In this document: piece by piece, positions 63,470 through 64,000 of the stretch
Numbering within the stretch: position 1 is the stretch's first letter
Layout of the letters: every line of letters begins with the position of its first letter
DNA from: Comamonas sp. lk
Lineage (GTDB): Bacteria > Pseudomonadota > Gammaproteobacteria > Burkholderiales > Burkholderiaceae_C
Length of the DNA stretch: 64,000 nucleotides
Direction: 5' to 3'
Assembly (NCBI GenBank): GCA_945869165.1
Contig: CAMBNY010000002.1
Location: forward strand, 57,274 to 121,273
Program-made: the position numbers and the translations under genes
The notes under the pieces: generated by a model
What the model was told of the DNA's origin: nothing
Database searches by the model: none
What the model saw: only the letters and a program-made list of their open reading frames with translations

Positions 63470-63766
63470 ATGAGCCTGCAATCCATCACCGAAGCCATGC
63501 GTCAAAAAATGGGCGAGGACAGTGGTTTGGGCGCCAGCCTGAAATTCGATTGCGGCGCCGACGGCATCATCGTCATTGACGGCAGCGTGGTACCCAACAC
63601 CATTTCCAATGAAGATCGTGAAACCGACTGCACAATCGGCATCAGCATGGAAAACCTGCAAGCCATGCTCGATGGCGAGCTCAATGGCGTGAGCGCCTTT
63701 ATGAGCGGCAAAATCAAAGTCGAAGGCGATATGAGCGTCGCCATGAAGCTGCAAAGCGTAGTCTAA
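63470..63766 (+). CDS. SCP2 sterol-binding domain protein
   Basis: This is a small soluble lipid-binding protein. ATG 63470 has AGGAAC about ten bases before it and gives 98 residues; the frame extends upstream without support. The SCP2 fold is suggested by LGASLKFDCGADGIIVIDGS, DRETDCTIGISMENLQAML and GELNGVSAFMSGKIKVEGDM. Bacterial relatives often act with acyl-CoA or ubiquinone-pathway proteins (UbiJ) or stand alone. It lies between two tRNA genes; nothing else defines its partner. Confidence 0.9.
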   Translation: MSLQSITEAMRQKMGEDSGLGASLKFDCGADGIIVIDGSVVPNTISNEDRETDCTIGISMENLQAMLDGELNGVSAFMSGKIKVEGDMSVAMKLQSVV

Positions 63767-63854
63767 GACCTGCGAGGGCGCTAAAGCGCGGTCTGCGCGG
63801 AAGCGCTTACTGCCGCAGCGAAACGCAAGTGCGCTGGGCTTTGCCCTAAAAATT

Positions 63855-63894
63855 TGGTGGGCCCACCAGGACTTGAACCTGGGACCAAAGGATT
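63855..63894 (-). tRNA. tRNA-Ile (anticodon CAT), 3' exon
   Basis: On the minus strand the 3' half of a tRNA ends in CCA (63855-63857) with acceptor TGGGCCC, T-arm CCAGGTTCAAGTCCTGG and variable loop, then the 3' anticodon-stem sequence AATCC at 63890-63894. It matches the end of tRNA-Ile(CAU). The 5' exon and the anticodon lie beyond base 64000; the split falls exactly in the anticodon loop. Confidence 0.85.
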
Positions 63895-64000
63895 CCGGTT
63901 TGTGTTGCTTTCGCAACTCCCTGGACTTTGCCTTCACCGTATGCATCGCTGCACTTAGGCGGGTGCCGTCAAGTCTCTACACCTTCAAAGTGATTGCTCA
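63895..64000 (-). ncRNA. Group I self-splicing intron in tRNA-Ile(CAU), 3' part
   Basis: Directly next to the 3' exon begins a sequence with group I intron features on the minus strand. Its 3' end reads ACAAACCGG. The P9 hairpin GTTGC-GAAA-GCAAC occupies 63904-63917. Conserved P7-forming segments AGACTT and AAGTCC are present, with GAAGGTGTAG, ACGGCACCCGCC and GGTGAAGGCAAAGTCCAGGG around them. This closely follows the small tRNA-Ile intron of Azoarcus, as remembered. The window ends inside the intron, so P1-P6 and the 5' splice site are not visible. Confidence 0.85.

Overview
The window looks like chromosomal DNA from a betaproteobacterium of the order Burkholderiales, probably Comamonadaceae-like (inference from protein sequence character, a FtsZ tail ending near DYEIPAFLRKQAD, a lysine/alanine-rich H1-like protein, and the gene neighbourhoods). 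About 50 protein genes are densely packed. There are three complete tRNAs (Met-CAT, Leu-CAG, Arg-ACG) and the 3' end of a fourth, intron-split tRNA. I saw no insertion sequence, prophage or CRISPR array.

Layout. 1-6.4 kb: the distal division/cell-wall cluster murC(partial)-ddlB-ftsQ-ftsA-ftsZ-lpxC. 6.4-10.7 kb (minus): an RNB-family ribonuclease, then a tightly overlapping tonB-like-mtgA-ruvC unit. 10.7-16.2 kb: rodA, tldD, aroG behind an aromatic leader-peptide attenuator, and mpl. 16.3-20.7 kb: a conserved hypothetical, a TlpA-like thioredoxin, accB-accC-prmA, and an H1-like repeat protein. 20.9-25.3 kb: nrdA-nrdB with two NrdR boxes at the promoter. 25.5-30.9 kb: ampD, a PP0621-like protein, a CcsA-like protein, ffh, a broken lipocalin gene, miaB and tRNA-Met. 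31-34.2 kb: a three-gene partner-switching module (PP2C phosphatase, anti-sigma kinase, STAS antagonist). 34.2-41.4 kb: crotonase, M61 peptidase, dsbC, UbiH-type hydroxylase, ychF and a class V aminotransferase. 41.4-49 kb: a divergent fructose-type locus (frcBCA and PfkB kinase on minus; P-loop kinase, RbsD/FucU, ROK repressor and transaldolase-like protein on plus). 49-52.4 kb: rnr, tRNA-Leu and a DMT exporter.

52.5-63.1 kb is the most distinctive region. It is a minus-strand operon-like array of a GlxA/GbdR-type regulator, corrinoid protein, DUF1638 protein, 'virulence factor' family protein, MetV-like and MetF-like proteins, methyl-THF:corrinoid methyltransferase, RACo-type activator, choline-dehydrogenase-like GMC oxidoreductase and a betaine-homocysteine methyltransferase. 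The last gene sits behind an S-adenosylhomocysteine riboswitch. I read it as a C1/methyl-transfer pathway for quaternary amines such as choline and glycine betaine in an organism that otherwise looks aerobic. The expected substrate-specific methyltransferase (MttB-type) is not in the window.

The last 146 bases hold the 3' exon of tRNA-Ile(CAU) interrupted by the 3' part of a group I intron that closely resembles the Azoarcus tRNA-Ile intron. Family assignments come from reading motifs and remembered homologues; no database search was run.
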